Shown piece by piece: positions 7,526-15,416 of a DNA stretch of 64,000 nt (the stretch's first letter is position 1; every line of letters starts with the position of its first letter). The DNA comes from an uncultured Hymenobacter sp. (GTDB taxonomy: Bacteria; Bacteroidota; Bacteroidia; Cytophagales; Hymenobacteraceae). The position numbers and the translations under genes are program-made. The stretch is taken from contig CAJYPK010000019.1 in the NCBI GenBank assembly GCA_913776615.1, positions 62,001 to 126,000 on the forward strand, written 5' to 3'. The notes under the pieces are model-generated. The model made no database searches and was not told the DNA's origin. It saw only the letters and a list, made by a program, of their open reading frames with translations.

Positions 7526-8719
7526 ATGTTCCCTACACTCCGCGCTTCCAGCTGCCTCGATTTCGCCCCGCGCCCCAACGGACAGGTTGAAGTCACTCAC
7601 CGTTTGGTCGGCAAGAAATACCTCGTGGGCCAGGCCATCGGCGACCTCCTGGCCGGGTGGCAGGTGCCGCGCCCGCGCCACGAAGCCCTGGCCGACCTCC
7701 AGGCCCGCTACTCGCCCGAAGAAGCCCAGCGCACGGTGCGCTTTCTGGAAGAGAAAAGCCTGCTCATCAGCGACGATACCGACGAATCGTTTTTCGTGCA
7801 GGCCCCGCGCCAGGGGTTGCTGGGCCTGCCCACGCTGAGTTCGCCGCGCGCCGCGGCGCCCGCCGCCGTGCTCTGCGGCCTGCCCTACGGCCACGGCAAC
7901 GCGGAGGACATCAACTGCCGCAACTTCCCGGTGCACCTGCGCCATTTTTTGCAGGCCTCCAACCTCGTGCGCGACCCCGAAGCACTGGACTTCGGCTTCC
8001 TGGACCGGGCTACCGATTTCGGGCCGCTGCGCCAGCGCCTGGCCCAGGGGCGCTGCTTCGACTGGGGCGACCTGCGCCTGAGTTTGAACGAAGGGCCGCA
8101 TTCGGTGCACGAGAAAATCTACCGGGCGGCGCGCTCCCTGTTTGGTGCCGGGCACACCCCGCTCTTTTTGGGCGGCGACCACTCCGTCACCTGGCCCATC
8201 GTGCGGGCCTGCGCCGAAACTTACCCGGCCTTCCAGTTGCTACAGTTCGATGCCCACATCGACGTGTACGAGGGCCAAACGCCGCTCAGCAGCACCGAGC
8301 CCCCGCACCACGGCAATTTTATGAGCTGCTGCCTGGCGCTGAGCGCCGTGACGGTGGTGCACCAGTTCGGCATCCGGGGGCTGGTCAACAGCCGCCCCCA
8401 CAAGCATCCCAAGCAGCGCGTCATCTGGGCCAGCGACCTCACCGGCGCGGCCCCGCTCCCCGCGCTCGACCCCGCCCTGCCGGTGTACCTCACGTTCGAC
8501 ATCGATTTCCTGGATCCTGCTACGGCCCCGGGCACGGCCACGCCGGTGGCCGGTGGCCTGGGCTACGGCCAAACCGCCGAGCTTCTGCGCCAGCTGCTGC
8601 CCCCGCTGCGCATCGTCGGGGCCGACCTCGTGGAAGTGAATCCGCAGCGCGATAAAGACTACCTCACGCAGCAAGTAGCCAGCAACCTGCTGCTGCTGCT
8701 GCTCAATTACCTGGCCTAA
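7526..8719 (+). CDS. Arginase-fold enzyme with N-terminal extra domain (putative peptide arginase)
   Basis: 397 residues. An N-terminal about 95-residue region has the size and pattern of a PqqD-like/RiPP recognition domain (Y-L-V-G-Q-A-I-G-D-L-L-A-G-W and a C-terminal L-E-E-K-S-L-L-I helix and strand). The rest is a complete ureohydrolase (arginase/agmatinase) domain: G-G-D-H-S near 217, D-A-H-I-D near 242, H-H-G-N, F-D-I-D-F-L-D-P near 326 and a late V-E-V-N-P. The manganese ligands are therefore intact. Peptide arginases such as OspR convert Arg to ornithine in RiPP precursors, and the position in this cluster suggests the same. Free arginine or agmatine as substrate cannot be excluded. 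ATG 7526 is chosen over a TTG at 7487. Confidence 0.8.
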   Translation: MFPTLRASSCLDFAPRPNGQVEVTHRLVGKKYLVGQAIGDLLAGWQVPRPRHEALADLQARYSPEEAQRTVRFLEEKSLLISDDTDESFFVQAPRQGLLGLPTLSSPRAAAPAAVLCGLPYGHGNAEDINCRNFPVHLRHFLQASNLVRDPEALDFGFLDRATDFGPLRQRLAQGRCFDWGDLRLSLNEGPHSVHEKIYRAARSLFGAGHTPLFLGGDHSVTWPIVRACAETYPAFQLLQFDAHIDVYEGQTPLSSTEPPHHGNFMSCCLALSAVTVVHQFGIRGLVNSRPHKHPKQRVIWASDLTGAAPLPALDPALPVYLTFDIDFLDPATAPGTATPVAGGLGYGQTAELLRQLLPPLRIVGADLVEVNPQRDKDYLTQQVASNLLLLLLNYLA

Positions 8720-8740
8720 CCTTTTCCCCCTCCGCTCCCC

Positions 8741-9913
8741 ATGAAAGCTACGCCGCACTACCAGAATCGCTTGGCTGCCTTACGCTCGTCGGTGCGCCGG
8801 CACCTGGCCAGCCGCTCGCCGCACGACCCCGCCCAGGTGTCGGCCGAGTTCCTGCACTGCCGGGCCAGCCAGCGGTATTTTCTGCCCGAACATCCCGTCG
8901 CCCCGGCCGATTTTTTCGAGGATGTCCTGACGTATCGCGGCTGGGCGGGTCTCGACGAGCTGGAGGATGAGGTGTACTTTCTCACCCAATTCACCGGCGA
9001 TCAGTCGTTTCTGGACGACATCCGCGAGCGGCCGCGCATTTTCTGCACGTTTCACCTGGGCTCGTACCGCATGATTCACCACTACCTGCTCCGGCACAAG
9101 GTAGATTTTACGTTGGTGATCGACCACAACACGTACACCCAGCAAGGGGAGAAGTTCCTGGATTTGCAAACCAGCAATCCGGCTTATTGCGACGCCGATT
9201 TCCGCATTCTGGACGCCGAGCAGCGTACCGGCGGCATTCAAATGATCCGGGAATTGAAAGCCGGCCGCAGCCTGCTGTTTTACATCGACGGCAACTCGGG
9301 CGTGGGCGGCATGGGGCGGCAAGATGATAAGGTCGCGCTCGTCGATTTTCTGGGGCAGCGGCTGTTTGCCCGCAAGGGCATTGCCTACATCGCGCACGCT
9401 ACGAGTACGCCTATCGTGCCCCTGGTGTCGTTCCGCCACGCCGACGATGCCTTCGAAACGCATTTCTTCCCCGCCATGCTGCCCGATGCGGCCCAGCCGC
9501 GCGATGCGTACGCCCAGGCCACCACGCAGGCTATCTTCCGCCTCTTCGAGCCGGTGCTGAGCCGCTACCCCGCGCAGTGGGAGGGCTGGCTGTACATGCA
9601 CCACTTCGTCGATGTGAGCCCGCGCGATGCGGCCCCGGTGCCGGCCTTCGCGCCCGAGCAGGCCGAGCACTTGTGCTTCAACGAAGACCGCTACACCGTG
9701 TTCTGGCAGCACGAGCAGCCCCACCTGTTCGACGACGGGAGCTACCAGGCGTTTCGGATTTCGGCCCCGCTGGCCGCGGCCTTGCAGGGGTTGAGCCAGC
9801 AGCCCGCGGGCTACAAGCATCGCCTGGCGGCCAGCCCCCTTTTCGCCGAATTGTTGCAGCGCCGGGTGCTGACGGTGCAGGTGCCCGCGGTGCTTCAGCC
9901 CGCCGCGCACTAG
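8741..9913 (+). CDS. LpxL/HtrB-like acyltransferase with C-terminal extra domain
   Basis: 390 residues. Residues about 95-290 resemble the lysophospholipid/lipid A acyltransferase family (LpxL/HtrB): F-C-T-F-H-L-G-S-Y, taking the place of the family's H-x-G-x-W-E active-site block, then D-G-N-S-G-V-G, F-L-G-Q-R-L-F-A-R-K-G and H-A-T-S-T-P-I-V-P. The Glu/Asp of the usual H-x4-D/E motif is not obvious. There is no N-terminal membrane anchor. The last about 90 residues form a further small domain with a PqqD-like pattern (Y-T-V-F-W-Q-H-E-Q-P, then a helix-rich end). It lies 21 bp after the arginase-fold gene. The likely job, inferred, is acylation of the modified peptide; a role in envelope lipid is the alternative. 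Confidence 0.7.
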   Translation: MKATPHYQNRLAALRSSVRRHLASRSPHDPAQVSAEFLHCRASQRYFLPEHPVAPADFFEDVLTYRGWAGLDELEDEVYFLTQFTGDQSFLDDIRERPRIFCTFHLGSYRMIHHYLLRHKVDFTLVIDHNTYTQQGEKFLDLQTSNPAYCDADFRILDAEQRTGGIQMIRELKAGRSLLFYIDGNSGVGGMGRQDDKVALVDFLGQRLFARKGIAYIAHATSTPIVPLVSFRHADDAFETHFFPAMLPDAAQPRDAYAQATTQAIFRLFEPVLSRYPAQWEGWLYMHHFVDVSPRDAAPVPAFAPEQAEHLCFNEDRYTVFWQHEQPHLFDDGSYQAFRISAPLAAALQGLSQQPAGYKHRLAASPLFAELLQRRVLTVQVPAVLQPAAH

Positions 9914-9926
9914 CCCGGGCCTGGCC

Positions 9927-10922
9927 ATGATTTTGATTCTCAGTCACCAGGGCAGCGAGCAGGGCACCGACCCCGTAGTGGAGTGGCTGCTCGCCGCCGG
10001 GGCCGATTTTCGCAAGCTCAGCAGCCAGGAGTTAGCTTCCCCGGCCTGCCACTGGAACATCAACGTGGAGCGCGGCGATATCGAGCTGGACGGCCGCAGC
10101 CTGCGCGACGAAGTGCGCGTGGTGTGGTACCGGCGCTTCCAGGCGCCCGCGCCCACGCTGCCCGGCCTGGGCGGGCGCCACGCCGGGCAGCTCCGGGCCG
10201 AAGTGCGCCGCGAAACGGCCACCCTGGCGCAGTACCTGTTTGAGGTGCTGCGCGAGAAAGTGTGGCTGCCCGGCCAGCAGGCTCGCCTGCTGGCCGATAA
10301 TAAGTTGCAGCTGTTGTACCTGGCCCGGCAGTGCGGCCTGCGCGTGCCCGCTTCCAAGGTTACGAATACCCGCTCGGCCGCTACCCAGTTTTACCTGGCG
10401 CACGGGGGCGAGGTGGTGAGTAAGCCGCTGGATTTTTGCGGCTATTACGTGGAAGACGAGGCCGCCTATACGGCCTACACCGTGCGCTTCGACGCCGAAA
10501 AGCTGCGGGCGCTGCCCGTCCGCTTTTTCCCGCTGCTGTTGCAGGAGGCCATCCGGCCGCGCTACGAGCTGCGCGTCTTTTACCTTGATGGCGACTGCTA
10601 CGCCACGGCCATCCTGGGTAATTACCAGGCGGCCCCGGCGGGCTTTGCCGACGTGAAGCTGCTCTTTCACAACCAGCAAACGCACATGGTACCCTACCAC
10701 TTGCCCGCAGAGCTCCGGCAGCGCTTGGTCGCCTTTATGCAGCAGGCCGGCCTCAACACCGGCTCAATCGACCTGATCCGGGCCGAAAATGGCGAATACG
10801 TTTTTCTCGAAGTAAACCCCGTGGGCCAGTACCTGGAGCCTTCCAACCGCTGTCATTTTCAGGTAGAAGAAAAAATAGCCCGCTGGCTTATCCACCACGA
10901 CCAGCCGCACTCCCATGCCTGA
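9927..10922 (+). CDS. gwsG: ATP-grasp peptide maturase (GwsG-like)
   Basis: 331 residues of the RimK/MvdD-type ATP-grasp family. An N-terminal about 110-residue region is followed by the ATP-grasp core, with K-L-Q-L-L-Y-L-A-R, G-E-V-V-S-K-P-L, L-L-Q-E-A-I and the metal-binding end F-L-E-V-N-P-V-G-Q-Y. The motif set and the SPASM partner two genes downstream match the grasp-with-spasm system (GwsG). Such ligases activate a carboxylate of the precursor with ATP to form an ester or amide link. The precursor tails of peptides 1 and 2 are rich in Asp and Glu, which would suit this. The gene starts 13 bp after the acyltransferase and overlaps the next ORF by 8 bp. Confidence 0.85.
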   Translation: MILILSHQGSEQGTDPVVEWLLAAGADFRKLSSQELASPACHWNINVERGDIELDGRSLRDEVRVVWYRRFQAPAPTLPGLGGRHAGQLRAEVRRETATLAQYLFEVLREKVWLPGQQARLLADNKLQLLYLARQCGLRVPASKVTNTRSAATQFYLAHGGEVVSKPLDFCGYYVEDEAAYTAYTVRFDAEKLRALPVRFFPLLLQEAIRPRYELRVFYLDGDCYATAILGNYQAAPAGFADVKLLFHNQQTHMVPYHLPAELRQRLVAFMQQAGLNTGSIDLIRAENGEYVFLEVNPVGQYLEPSNRCHFQVEEKIARWLIHHDQPHSHA

Positions 10923-11148
10923 CTCAACGCCCCCCTTACTCTTTTCCGAGGCCGAGCTGGCGCAGCTGCCGGTGCATTTTCGCTACCTGCGCGGGCAGCC
11001 GCGTGGCCGGGTGGGCGAGCTGGCCGCTGCCGAGCGCGCCAGCCCCAGCCACCGCCACCAAACGCGGGAATACCGGCCGGAGCCGTTGCACAAGCCGCTG
11101 TCGGATGCCGATTACGATACCCTGCTAGACTTTCTGGCTGCTTCTTAA
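10915..11148 (+). CDS. 77-residue unknown protein between gwsG and gwsS
   Basis: Starts inside the gwsG stop region (8-bp overlap), so it is probably translated by coupling. The sequence is rich in Arg, His and Pro (Y-L-R-G-Q-P-R-G-R-V-G-E-L, then S-P-S-H-R-H-Q-T-R-E-Y) and ends with an amphipathic helix-like stretch (D-A-D-Y-D-T-L-L-D-F-L-A). No signal peptide and no Cys. It could be a further precursor in the place of a GwsA-type peptide, or a small accessory protein. I do not recognise the family. Confidence 0.6.
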   Translation: MPDSTPPLLFSEAELAQLPVHFRYLRGQPRGRVGELAAAERASPSHRHQTREYRPEPLHKPLSDADYDTLLDFLAAS

Positions 11149-11197
11149 ACGCTGGCTGCTCACCCCGTTTGCCGTCGCTCGACGGCCCGCTCACGCC

Positions 11198-12148
11198 ATG
11201 TACCTTCAGCTCTACGCCCATAACGTACCCGTGCGGGGCAAAACCGGCGGTGCCATCTATAACTTGCAGCAGGGCAGCCTCGTCCGCGTACCCTTGGTGC
11301 TGCTCGACCTGCTGGCCCAGCTGGCGGTGGCCCCCCTGGCTACCGTGCGCCAGCGCTACGCCTACGATTTGGCCAGTTTCGACCGCTACGTAGAGTTTTT
11401 GCTGGCCAAAGACCTGGCTTTTCATGCGGAGGAACTGGCCCGTTTTCCGGCCCTTGACCTCGCCTGGCGCTACCCGGGCGCGCTGACGCACGCCGTGCTC
11501 GAATACGATTTTGCTCATTACGCCTTGCCCGACGTGCTCACCCAGCTCGATCAGCTGCTGTGCCGCCACCTCGAATTGCGGCTGAGCCCGGTCGGACAGC
11601 CTGCCGAGCAGCTGCACGCATTACTAGCCCCGCTGGCAACCAGCACGTTTAAAACCATCGCGCTATTCGTAGAGCATTCGGCCGACCTTACCCCGGCGGC
11701 CCTCGACGAGCTGTACGCCGCGCACCCCAAGCTGACGTACGTTTTTTGCCACTCGGCACCCGTTACGGTGCGCAGCAGCCACTACCCCCGGGTGCTGACC
11801 ACGCGCTGGACGCTGCCCAAAGGCGACGTAGCGCCGCCACTGCCCGCCCCGCGCTACATCGTCAACAGCCAGTTTTTTAGCGAAGCGCAGCAGCATAATC
11901 CGTACTACAATGGTCGGGTGTGCATCAATCACTTAGGGCAGTTCAAAAATTGCCTGCGCCACTCCCGGAGCTTTGGCCAGGTGCAAACCCAGTCCCTGCG
12001 GGAGTTGATTACGCAGGCTGATTTCCGGGAGCTGTGGTATGCCAGCCCCGACAAAATCGATGGCCTGTGCGATTCGGAGCTGCGCTACGCCGTGTGCCTG
12101 CCCCAGGCCCTGCGCCGCAGTGGCCCCGGTCGCTACGCGGTAGCCTAG
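11198..12148 (+). CDS. gwsS: SPASM-domain peptide maturase (GwsS-like)
   Basis: 316 residues. The C-terminal about 75 carry a SPASM-like set of cysteines: V-C-I-N-H-L-G, K-N-C, G-L-C-D-S-E-L-R-Y-A-V-C, with the spacing and the F-G-x-V...L motif of grasp-with-spasm GwsS proteins. No CxxxCxxC radical-SAM motif is present anywhere, so it has only the auxiliary cluster region. One Cys expected in the D-C-E-F-R-Y motif is Ser here. The N-terminus (G-G-A-I-Y-N-L-Q-Q-G-S-L-V-R-V) again resembles a PqqD-like domain. It probably works with GwsG on the precursors. The stop codon overlaps the convergent glycosyltransferase stop at a CTAG. Confidence 0.8.
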   Translation: MYLQLYAHNVPVRGKTGGAIYNLQQGSLVRVPLVLLDLLAQLAVAPLATVRQRYAYDLASFDRYVEFLLAKDLAFHAEELARFPALDLAWRYPGALTHAVLEYDFAHYALPDVLTQLDQLLCRHLELRLSPVGQPAEQLHALLAPLATSTFKTIALFVEHSADLTPAALDELYAAHPKLTYVFCHSAPVTVRSSHYPRVLTTRWTLPKGDVAPPLPAPRYIVNSQFFSEAQQHNPYYNGRVCINHLGQFKNCLRHSRSFGQVQTQSLRELITQADFRELWYASPDKIDGLCDSELRYAVCLPQALRRSGPGRYAVA

Positions 12149-13347
12149 CGCGCCGCCCGCTCTAAAATAGCCTGCATCTGTACCGCCAGTTGCCTGCGGT
12201 CGAACTGCTGCTGGGCCAGCGCCTGCCCCCGCCGCCCGGCGATGACGCTCGCCGCTGGATCAGCCAGAATGGCTTGCAGCCGACTGGCTAAGGCTTGGGC
12301 ATCTCCCGCCGGCGTGTACCAGCCGCAGCCGTGTTGCTCCACCAGCTGCTTGGTCCAGCCCCGGTTGGTTACGACCACCGGCGTGCCCACCGCCAGCGCA
12401 TCGTAGAGCTTGGCGGGCGAGTTGGCATCGAGTACCGGCAACCCAAGAAATGAAACTACCGCCACCTCGGCCAGCGCAAACCAGTTGAATACCGCGTGGC
12501 GCGGCTGCCCGCCCACCAGCCGAATGCGCCCCGGCCAGCGGGCTGCCGCTGCCGCTACCAGCGGTGCGTAGTAGCCGTGGCCCAGGAAGAGAAAAGTCGC
12601 GGCCGGGTCGGCGGCTACCAGGGCCTCGGCAGCGGCGACCACCGTGGGCATATCATTGGCCCGGCCAAACGTGCCGGCATAGAGCACCACTTTTTGCCCC
12701 GTTAAGCCGTGCGCGTGGCGTAAGGCCGTCACGGCGGCCGGGGTAGCGCGGGCGGCTAAGTCAAGATCGGTGCCATTGAGCAAAGTGGTTAGTTTAGCCG
12801 GGGCGATGCCCAGCTCAGCCACGTACGCATTCATATCGGGCGAAAGCGGCACAATATGCGCCGCCCGCTGATAAAGCCGCTTTTCCAGGGCAAAAAGCTG
12901 CTGCCGGGCCAGCGCCGTGGGCACCGCGCCCATCGCCACCGGAAAGGAGGGCCACAAATCCTGCACTTCAAACACCCACGGCACCCGCCAGCCCCGCGCT
13001 ACCCGCGCCGCTGCCCAGGCCGCCGTGAGCGGCGTGCTGATGCCCCATATTATATCGGGCCGCGCAATGCGCCGCCCCGCCCGCACGGCCCAGGCTGCGT
13101 ATTGGGCAAAAGCCAGCGCCCGTCGCGCCGGTCCCATCTTGTTGTCGTACGGAATGGTCGCTTCCAGCAATTCCACGCCGGGCGGCACCCAGGGCCATTC
13201 CTGCGTCAGTTGCTGGCTACGCCAGGCCGGCGTAGTCAGCAGCGTAATCCGGTGGTGCTTGGCAATTTCAGCCAGCAGCGTGTAATGCCGACTAGTAGCC
13301 GGGCAATCGGGGCTGGTGTGGTACTGGCTGAAAACGGCGATGTGCAT
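12145..13347 (-). CDS. Glycosyltransferase family 4 protein (WcaI-like)
   Basis: 400 residues with a GT-B two-domain pattern. The N-terminal acceptor domain begins M-H-I-A-V-F-S-Q-Y, with W-V-F-E-V-Q-D-L-W-P in the middle. The C-terminal nucleotide-sugar domain has V-L-Y-A-G-T-F-G, F-L-G-H-G and the acidic S-P-A-K-L-Y-D-A-L-A-V-G-T-P-V-V motif. It probably transfers a sugar during exopolysaccharide or O-antigen synthesis in the cytoplasm. It converges on the peptide cluster with a 4-bp overlap of stop codons and is not obviously part of it. Confidence 0.9.
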   Translation of the reverse strand: MHIAVFSQYHTSPDCPATSRHYTLLAEIAKHHRITLLTTPAWRSQQLTQEWPWVPPGVELLEATIPYDNKMGPARRALAFAQYAAWAVRAGRRIARPDIIWGISTPLTAAWAAARVARGWRVPWVFEVQDLWPSFPVAMGAVPTALARQQLFALEKRLYQRAAHIVPLSPDMNAYVAELGIAPAKLTTLLNGTDLDLAARATPAAVTALRHAHGLTGQKVVLYAGTFGRANDMPTVVAAAEALVAADPAATFLFLGHGYYAPLVAAAAARWPGRIRLVGGQPRHAVFNWFALAEVAVVSFLGLPVLDANSPAKLYDALAVGTPVVVTNRGWTKQLVEQHGCGWYTPAGDAQALASRLQAILADPAASVIAGRRGQALAQQQFDRRQLAVQMQAILERAAR

Positions 13348-13353
13348 TTTGAG

Positions 13354-13416
13354 AAATTATGAATTATGAGTTATAAATTATTCTTTTCATAATTCATAAT
13401 TTATAATTCATAATTA
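13354..13416. repeat. AT-rich inverted repeat at gldB 3' end
   Basis: Made of words such as AATTATGAATTATGAG on one side and CATAATTCATAATT on the other, with an imperfect stem of about 25 bp. The right end overlaps the gldB stop codon (TTA at 13414-13416). Confidence 0.7.
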
Positions 13417-14445
13417 TTTCTTGGGTCGATAATGCGAATCATTCAGCAGCCGCTGGGCGTCTTTGAGCGCCATGAGCTGGGCCAGCGTAACGTTTTCGTG
13501 CTCGGCCATGTACTTGCGCACGATTTGCAGGCCTACCCACTGGCCCACCCGGCCGGGGCAGGTGCGGTCGATTTCGGGCACGTTGGGGCGCTCGCCCACG
13601 TACTTCTGAATGATGAAAGGCGTGGTGCTGAACAGCAGGTTGTTCTCCAGAAAGTGACCCCACACCCGCGCTTCGTTATACTTCACGTTGGCTATCTCCT
13701 GCCGGGTGTAGCCCAGCAGCAGCGAATCGGGCGTGCAGGGGAGGACCTGGCCCGCGAAGTAGAGCCGCTTGCCCTGGTCTACCATTTGGTCGAGCATGGA
13801 GGTGGCCGTGAGCTGGTGGCGATTGTACTTATCGGCAACCATCGTGGCGAGCTCGGGCACTACGTTGGCCGGGCGGTAGCGGCGCAGCATGTACTGCGGC
13901 AGGTCGGGCCGGTAGCTGGCCTTGGGGCCGGCGTACCAATCCAGATTGAGCACGAGTAGGCTGTCGTTCACGAAGATTCCTTTGCCCGACAGGCCGCTCA
14001 CGTTGGTAACCGCCGTCGCTGGTGCCTTAAAATCGGGGAAGTAATACTTCACCCGCCCAAACAGCTCGCGCACCTGCTGGGCCAGCCCGGCCGAGTCGGC
14101 AAAGGCGGCGGCCGTTTCGCGCCCCAGCTTTTGCAGCCCCTCGTTGGTAGCCAATTGGGCCAGTGCCCGCGCCGCCGTATCGGCCGGGATGCGCCCTACC
14201 TGCAAATAATAGCGGGCAAAAACCGGATTAGCTTGAATAAACTGCAACCCTTCGGCCGGATTCTTAATCTGGAAAAAGGATTTTTCCAGGTGCTTCAACC
14301 GTAGGGAAGCAGCCGGAGCGCTGGCGGCTGGGTCGGGGCGGCAGCCGTCCTGGCCCTGACGGCAGCCGGCCAGTAGCCCCGCCGCCGTCAGTAATAGCGC
14401 GGCTATTGACGAATAGAGTTTCAAGTGTAGAGTATTTTTGTTCAA
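13414..14445 (-). CDS. gldB: Gliding motility lipoprotein GldB
   Basis: A lipoprotein of about 343 residues, with an N-terminal hydrophobic stretch ending in the lipobox L-L-A-G-C. Conserved GldB features follow: L-G-Y-T-R-Q-E-I-A-N-V, V-W-G-H-F-L-E-N-N-L-L-F-S-T, and near the end C-P-G-R-V-G-Q-W-V-G-L-Q-I-V-R-K-Y-M and a terminal Y-R-P-K-K. GldB is needed for gliding and type IX secretion in Bacteroidota and sits in the cell envelope. No ATG is available; a TTG at 14445 (M-N-K-N-T-L-H-L-K-L) gives a good signal peptide, with TTG 14424 or GTG 14472 as alternatives. Its stop codon lies inside the edge of an AT-rich inverted repeat. Confidence 0.85.
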   Translation of the reverse strand: MNKNTLHLKLYSSIAALLLTAAGLLAGCRQGQDGCRPDPAASAPAASLRLKHLEKSFFQIKNPAEGLQFIQANPVFARYYLQVGRIPADTAARALAQLATNEGLQKLGRETAAAFADSAGLAQQVRELFGRVKYYFPDFKAPATAVTNVSGLSGKGIFVNDSLLVLNLDWYAGPKASYRPDLPQYMLRRYRPANVVPELATMVADKYNRHQLTATSMLDQMVDQGKRLYFAGQVLPCTPDSLLLGYTRQEIANVKYNEARVWGHFLENNLLFSTTPFIIQKYVGERPNVPEIDRTCPGRVGQWVGLQIVRKYMAEHENVTLAQLMALKDAQRLLNDSHYRPKK

Positions 14446-14507
14446 AATTACACGCTCCCAACGCCGCCGCACGTTTTGTAGTGCCAGGCCCTCATCCCAA
14501 CGACCTT

Positions 14508-15194
14508 ATGAAAAAATTCCTTCTCACTATCGCGGCCCTGGCCGTGGCCCCGGCCGCCTTCGCGCAGGTTGAAATTGGGCTCAAGGTATCACCTTCCATT
14601 AGCTACCTGCGCACTAACTCGCCCTCGGCTACTGCCTTTGAAAGCGAAAGCAGTAAATTCAGCTTTGGCGGCGGCATTTTCATGGACTACTTTTTTGGCC
14701 AGAATTATGCCTTCAACACAGGGCTGTTTCTGACGGGTAAAGGCGGTACTTATTCGTATCGGGAGCAGGTTAATTCGCCAGGGGCTAGCCCCGTCCGCCC
14801 TAACCAAAAACTTGCTATGCAATACTTGGAATTACCGCTTACTATCAAGCTCTTCACCAACGAGGTAGCTCCCGATGCGCGCGTCTATTTCCAGGTGGGT
14901 GGCTCGCTGGCCGTGCCGGTGCAGGCGCGCATCAACGGCGAAAAAAACTACGTTGACGCTTACAACGGCAACAACGAGACGTCGGCCAGCAGCCACGTAT
15001 TCGCCATTGATGCCAACCTCATCGGGGGAGCCGGTGTCGAGTATCAGCTCGGCCAGAGCACGAAGTTCCTGGCGGGCATTAGCTACCACCACGGCCTGAT
15101 TGACCTCGATCGCTACTTTGAAAAAACGCGGGGCTTCAGCGATGTAGCCATCAAAAACAGCGTATTCTCGCTGGACCTCGGCCTCAAGTTTTAA
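14508..15194 (+). CDS. PorT-like outer-membrane beta-barrel protein
   Basis: 228 residues. A Sec signal peptide (M-K-K-F-L-L-T-I-A-A-L-A-V-A-P-A-A-F-A, cut before Q-V-E-I-G) is followed by about eight amphipathic strands (G-L-K-V-S-P-S-I, Y-L-E-L-P-L-T-I-K-L, A-G-I-S-Y-H-H-G) ending S-L-D-L-G-L-K-F. This matches the outer_membrane beta-barrel/PorT-like family of Bacteroidota. Function beyond an outer-membrane location is open. It is divergent from gldB. The stop codon is followed without a gap by a large inverted-repeat element. Confidence 0.8.
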   Translation: MKKFLLTIAALAVAPAAFAQVEIGLKVSPSISYLRTNSPSATAFESESSKFSFGGGIFMDYFFGQNYAFNTGLFLTGKGGTYSYREQVNSPGASPVRPNQKLAMQYLELPLTIKLFTNEVAPDARVYFQVGGSLAVPVQARINGEKNYVDAYNGNNETSASSHVFAIDANLIGGAGVEYQLGQSTKFLAGISYHHGLIDLDRYFEKTRGFSDVAIKNSVFSLDLGLKF

Positions 15195-15416
15195 CCGCAG
15201 ATTTAACGGATTAAATGGATTTCGGGGATACGCCCGCCTGCCTCCGGCGGCGGGCTGACTAGCCGATTTTGCGTTTCATGATGCAACTAAAAAACAAAGA
15301 AAGCCGCCCGATTGGGCGGCTTTCTTTATGTTGTTCGGTGGCTTTACCAGCTAGTCAGCTCGCCGCCGGAGGCTGGCGGGCGTATCCCCGAAATCCGTTT
15401 AATCCGTTAAATCTGC
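15195..15416. repeat. Composite inverted repeat, copy 1 (convergent gene ends)
   Basis: Outer arms of about 68 bp (15195-15263 and 15349-15416) share CCGCAGATTTAACGGATT, a CCCGCC..GGCGGG core and CTAGTCAGC in inverted orientation, around a separate terminator. Similar elements lie at 20724-20966 and 25933-26160. The left arm begins directly after the PorT-like stop codon. The right arm encodes the last residues and stop of the RNase G gene. Confidence 0.9.
15296..15327. terminator. Bidirectional intrinsic terminator inside the composite repeat
   Basis: AAAGAAAGCCGCCC, a 4-nt loop, GGGCGGCTTTCTTT: a GC stem with A and T tracts on both sides, serving the convergent PorT-like and RNase G genes. 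Confidence 0.85.

Noticed and set aside
6836..8182. 448-codon open frame on the minus strand across the permease and arginase genes
   Set aside because: It spans two real genes and their gap; composition is not protein-like.
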